A stretch of DNA of 64,000 nucleotides, from contig CAJNDS010000429.1 of assembly GCA_905221605.1 (NCBI GenBank), forward strand, positions 1 to 64,000, in the 5' to 3' direction. Positions 61,568-64,000 of the stretch are shown here, in pieces (the first letter of the stretch is position 1; each line of letters begins with the position of its first letter). This stretch comes from Symbiodinium natans (lineage: Eukaryota; Sar; Dinophyceae; Suessiales; Symbiodiniaceae). Under the pieces are notes generated by a model. It did no database searches. It saw only the letters and a program-made list of their open reading frames with translations, and was not told where the DNA came from. The translations under genes and the position numbers were made by a program.

Positions 61568-61945
61568 GTGCGCTATCATTGCTCCAAGGACCTCGCTGAG
61601 GCCCGGATATTTTGCGTTTACTACTTACATCTACAATTACGTATTCACTCAAAGCACAGCACCCAAACTATGCTACACCAGAGGCGTGTTGTCTTCAAGA
61701 CGTCCACCCACAAGCTGACTGATTTGCACGGCAGCTGGGAAATCAGACAAGTCGCTGGCTTCGCAGTCCTTGAAGTGAGCTTCAACTGCCGTGGCTGTCG
61801 TGGACGTAACGTGTGGCTGGCGTTGACGGCAGGCTCGCGCCATACACTGTCTCTAGGTCATGACATCTCGACGAGTCCTGCTGACTGCCATCAGGACCTG
61901 AAGGTGTGTTCTTCGGTCCGCATCGCAACGGATGGGACTATGTGA
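61568..61945 (+). CDS. Exon-like frame, unknown
   Basis: 125 codons opening at GTG, ATG at about 61670 (MLHQRRVVFKTSTHKLTDL). Beta-rich middle (GSWEIRQVAGFAVLEVSF) with a CRGC pair (FNCRGCRGRNVWLALTAG). Family unknown. Confidence 0.35.
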   Translation: MRYHCSKDLAEARIFCVYYLHLQLRIHSKHSTQTMLHQRRVVFKTSTHKLTDLHGSWEIRQVAGFAVLEVSFNCRGCRGRNVWLALTAGSRHTLSLGHDISTSPADCHQDLKVCSSVRIATDGTM

Positions 61946-62218
61946 AGATGACAACCATATCCATTGACTGGCTTAGCATCCCCACAACTATGGCTCTCGA
62001 GTGGAAAGGATTTCTGGAAAGTCAGAATCGCCCACAGTAGCGCAGCCGGATAACACGCATTGGCGGCGTGGCGGCAGCAAAAAGAGTTGAGACGCTTGTG
62101 GGACCTCGACGCTCCAGGCTACCTCTCGCACATCCGATTCGATGCTCAAACGGAGCAGGAGCCATAGAACCGAACCATAGAACAAAGCGCCTAGAACCCT
62201 CTCGAGCTACCACCAGCC
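61946..62218. other. Unassigned unique stretch
   Basis: Upstream region of the next frame; nothing recognised. Confidence 0.4.
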
Positions 62219-62632
62219 ATGGCAGCGCATTACGACAGCGATTTTTATCAGGCAGTGGTATCGAGTTTCATGAAAGCAGCACGCGAAATCCCATCGCGCT
62301 TCGCGATTCAGCAACCGTTAAACCAAGAGCTCGCGCCTGCCGATGCCACCAAGAACATTCAGGCGCTGTCGCGCCACATGCGCCTTGGTGAGTCAGATGC
62401 CCAGTGGCTGATGTACCTGGCAACTCAACTTCAGGCAAAAGTTGGGCCTTCCATGCTGTCTCACTTTTGGCTACTGAAGCAAGACATCGTTTCGGCAGAA
62501 GAAAGACACAGAAGACCTCGAGAACCATCGCCTTTCAGCCTGCCGCCGGCCACGGCACAGATCCTACAAGCACAAACTCAAACGTGTCGTTCGTCAACGT
62601 CAAGACACAGATCGAGATCTACCAGTCCATGA
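62219..62632 (+). CDS. Unknown protein with good start context
   Basis: ATG in CACCAGCCATGGCAGC, the same CAGCCATGGC as the gene at 63045. 137 codons; residues 1-98 are convincingly protein-like (MAAHYDSDFYQAVVSSFMKA, ATKNIQALSRHMRLGESDA, LMYLATQLQAKVGPSMLSHF); after LKQDIVSAEE the frame turns Pro/Ser/Arg rich and probably intronic. Another plus frame continues with KTQIEIYQSMIGRARASIKQ (about 62605-62690), a likely next exon. No known family. Confidence 0.5.
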   Translation: MAAHYDSDFYQAVVSSFMKAAREIPSRFAIQQPLNQELAPADATKNIQALSRHMRLGESDAQWLMYLATQLQAKVGPSMLSHFWLLKQDIVSAEERHRRPREPSPFSLPPATAQILQAQTQTCRSSTSRHRSRSTSP

Positions 62633-63044
62633 TCGGTCGCGCCAGGGCCTCAATTAAACAGCTCATGAAGCCGTTCAAGAAGGATAACAATGCAGGTATG
62701 CAGGCCCTTGGAGGAAGATTACAAAGCCCCGGAAAAACCCAATGCCAAATATTCCACGAACCATCGAACCAACCAAGGACATGCAGACGTCAACTCCTGC
62801 AAAACTTGGAGCGTGCTGACGCACCGCACTGTCAGAGAGCCTGTACTCAAGTTCAAGTGCGAGAAAAAACAACGAGACAGCACTTACCTACATCGCTCAA
62901 GCAAATCCAACCGCCGGCCCCAGCATGCACAAAGCAGGACGGCAAAGCAGACTGAAAATTTGCAGTTTCGTTCGCAGCGACGGCTCCGCAGATAGGAACA
63001 GACCTTTCCAAAACCCAGCCACAATCTAGACGAGCATCCCAGCC
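62633..63044. other. Region between the two CAGCCATGG starts
   Basis: Contains the exon candidate IKQLMKPFKKDNNAG (to about 62695) and competing basic frames. Upstream of 63045 nothing promoter-like is recognised. Confidence 0.4.
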
Positions 63045-64000
63045 ATGGCGCTCTCGCAGACCACGATCGTGCAGAAGAGAAAGCGCTTCAGCGCAAGCAA
63101 CATCACCCCGTCCAAGGTGAGCCGCACCACGGATCCCAACAACGACACAGACGGCTCGGAAATCATCGTCGCGGTAAGGAACTGGGGCAGCGCCTTCAAC
63201 GTCTTCGAGGGCCTGACTCGAGACGATCCGCTCTGGCAGCTTCAGGTCATCCACGGCGGGCGCAACGCTTTCGGATACCAGGTACTGGCAGTGGCCAGAG
63301 AAGCGCTGCTGAAGCACCCCAACAACAACATCCGAGACCTCCAGCAACTGGAGTCCGTCCTGCACGTACGCCTCCTGAACGGAGCACCTCCTCACACCGG
63401 CGCACTGGACCCAGATGGCACCGGCATCGAAGCATGGCAAGTCGTGCTGTATGCGAGCTCCGTGACCAACGCCCTGGACTTCATCCATCTCGTGCTGAAA
63501 CACAAGGTGGCCAAAGGACAGCTGCTGCAGCTGCCCAACATGACCGTCGCGTGCCCAGACGGAAGCGTCGAGTCCGTCCCAGAACCATGGACACTGAACA
63601 CCAATCCTCCGCACTGCCCGAAAGCCTTCGCAGTCCTTCCACCCCGTGGACGCCGTCACGTACTCTGTCAAGTGGAACTCTCCGGCTCCAGGACCACAAC
63701 AGCGAGCAGCCAAGATTCAAAGGAAGAGCCCGAGCCGATCACCGAAGGGGAGGACAAGAACAACGCAAGCACACTCTACACCTTCAGCTTCTTCGGCGGC
63801 ATCTACTCCTACCGCGAACTGTTCGACGCGGCCAACGTCGAAGGCGGCTACAACGTGGGACCCGAAGGCAATCGAGACTACGTGCGTACCCTGGAGGTGA
63901 TGAACAACCAAGAAGGAAAAGACAGGCTGATGTCTCTGCACGAGCAAGTCCTGTTGAACGTGCCCATCTACCTGGTAGACGCCACCGAGAAACCCGACGA
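63045..64000 (+). CDS. Unknown protein, 3' end outside window
   Basis: Open for 318 codons without a stop to the right edge. Start ATG in CCCAGCCATGGCGCTC. C/G-ending codons dominate, unlike the surrounding frames, a strong coding sign. A basic, NLS-like start (VQKRKRFSASNITPSKV) is followed by an ordered region (VRNWGSAFNVFEGLTRDDPL, GYQVLAVAREALLKH, LQQLESVLHVRLLNGA, WQVVLYASSVTNALDFIHLV), then an acidic linker (SKEEPEPITEGEDKNN) and a second domain (TLYTFSFFGGIYSYRELFD, LMSLHEQVLLNVPIYLV). No motif I can name. Extensive minus-strand frames here are mirrors of this codon bias. Confidence 0.7.
   Translation, partial: MALSQTTIVQKRKRFSASNITPSKVSRTTDPNNDTDGSEIIVAVRNWGSAFNVFEGLTRDDPLWQLQVIHGGRNAFGYQVLAVAREALLKHPNNNIRDLQQLESVLHVRLLNGAPPHTGALDPDGTGIEAWQVVLYASSVTNALDFIHLVLKHKVAKGQLLQLPNMTVACPDGSVESVPEPWTLNTNPPHCPKAFAVLPPRGRRHVLCQVELSGSRTTTASSQDSKEEPEPITEGEDKNNASTLYTFSFFGGIYSYRELFDAANVEGGYNVGPEGNRDYVRTLEVMNNQEGKDRLMSLHEQVLLNVPIYLVDATEKPD

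Noticed and set aside
62853..63713. 286-codon minus-strand frame
   Set aside because: Opposes the plus frame 63045-64000. It arises because G/C at third positions removes stops on the other strand, and its composition (Gly, Cys, Val, Trp rich, helix-poor) is unlike a real protein.
1..64000. Dinoflagellate spliced-leader genes or relic leader sequences
   Set aside because: I looked for the TTTTGGCTCAAG core on the plus strand and found none; their absence is not evidence against a dinoflagellate.

Overview
The window looks like nuclear DNA of a dinoflagellate (Symbiodiniaceae or Polarella type). This is an inference from a copia-class LTR retrotransposon of the style common in those genomes, exon-like open frames whose frames join only if interchangeable GT or GC splice donors are assumed, starts in a CCATGGC context, tandem duplication, and no bacterial gene organisation. 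No rRNA, tRNA, spliced-leader or CRISPR sequence was seen, and most protein-coding calls outside the retrotransposon are exon-like fragments with low or moderate confidence.

Layout. Positions 1-1454 are a 31-bp satellite. By my block boundaries, about 25 kb of the remainder is a second satellite with a 33-35 bp unit (core GAGAGCTCCAGG, then TTTCACCTCCTTTAGG and a C run). It recurs in more than 20 blocks, always in the same orientation. From about 3.5 to 34.2 kb this satellite separates two unique-sequence cores in a head-to-tail series: three complete units of 5.5-5.7 kb, a fourth enlarged to about 6.5 kb, and a truncated fifth. Core 1 has a 311-codon open frame and core 2 has two exon-like frames. 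Between units 1 and 2 sits an intact copia element (9016-16194, minus strand) with identical 123-bp LTRs, a 5-bp target duplication and one 2094-residue gag-pol frame. The uninterrupted target site survives in the other units.

From 30 to 46 kb the satellite is mixed with shorter duplications: segment A at 30.9/35.9 kb, B at 32.1/43.8 kb, C at 34.9/45.5 kb, and a 1.58-kb tandem duplication at 39.4/41.0 kb carrying a plus-strand gene whose second copy is frameshifted. From 46 to 64 kb unique sequence dominates. It holds plus-strand exon-like frames, including a likely ASCH-domain fragment (48.4-48.9 kb), a 51-bp minisatellite open in two frames (50.35-51.13 kb), a likely spliced gene at 59.3-60.6 kb, and a C-ending-codon-rich gene of unknown function running off the right edge (63045 onward).

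How it fits together: the simplest reading is a tandem gene or exon family whose introns or spacers were filled by one polar satellite, later copied locally, and then hit by a recent retrotransposon. Older diverged pieces of the same unit at 55.1 and 58.0 kb show that the family predates the present tandem array.
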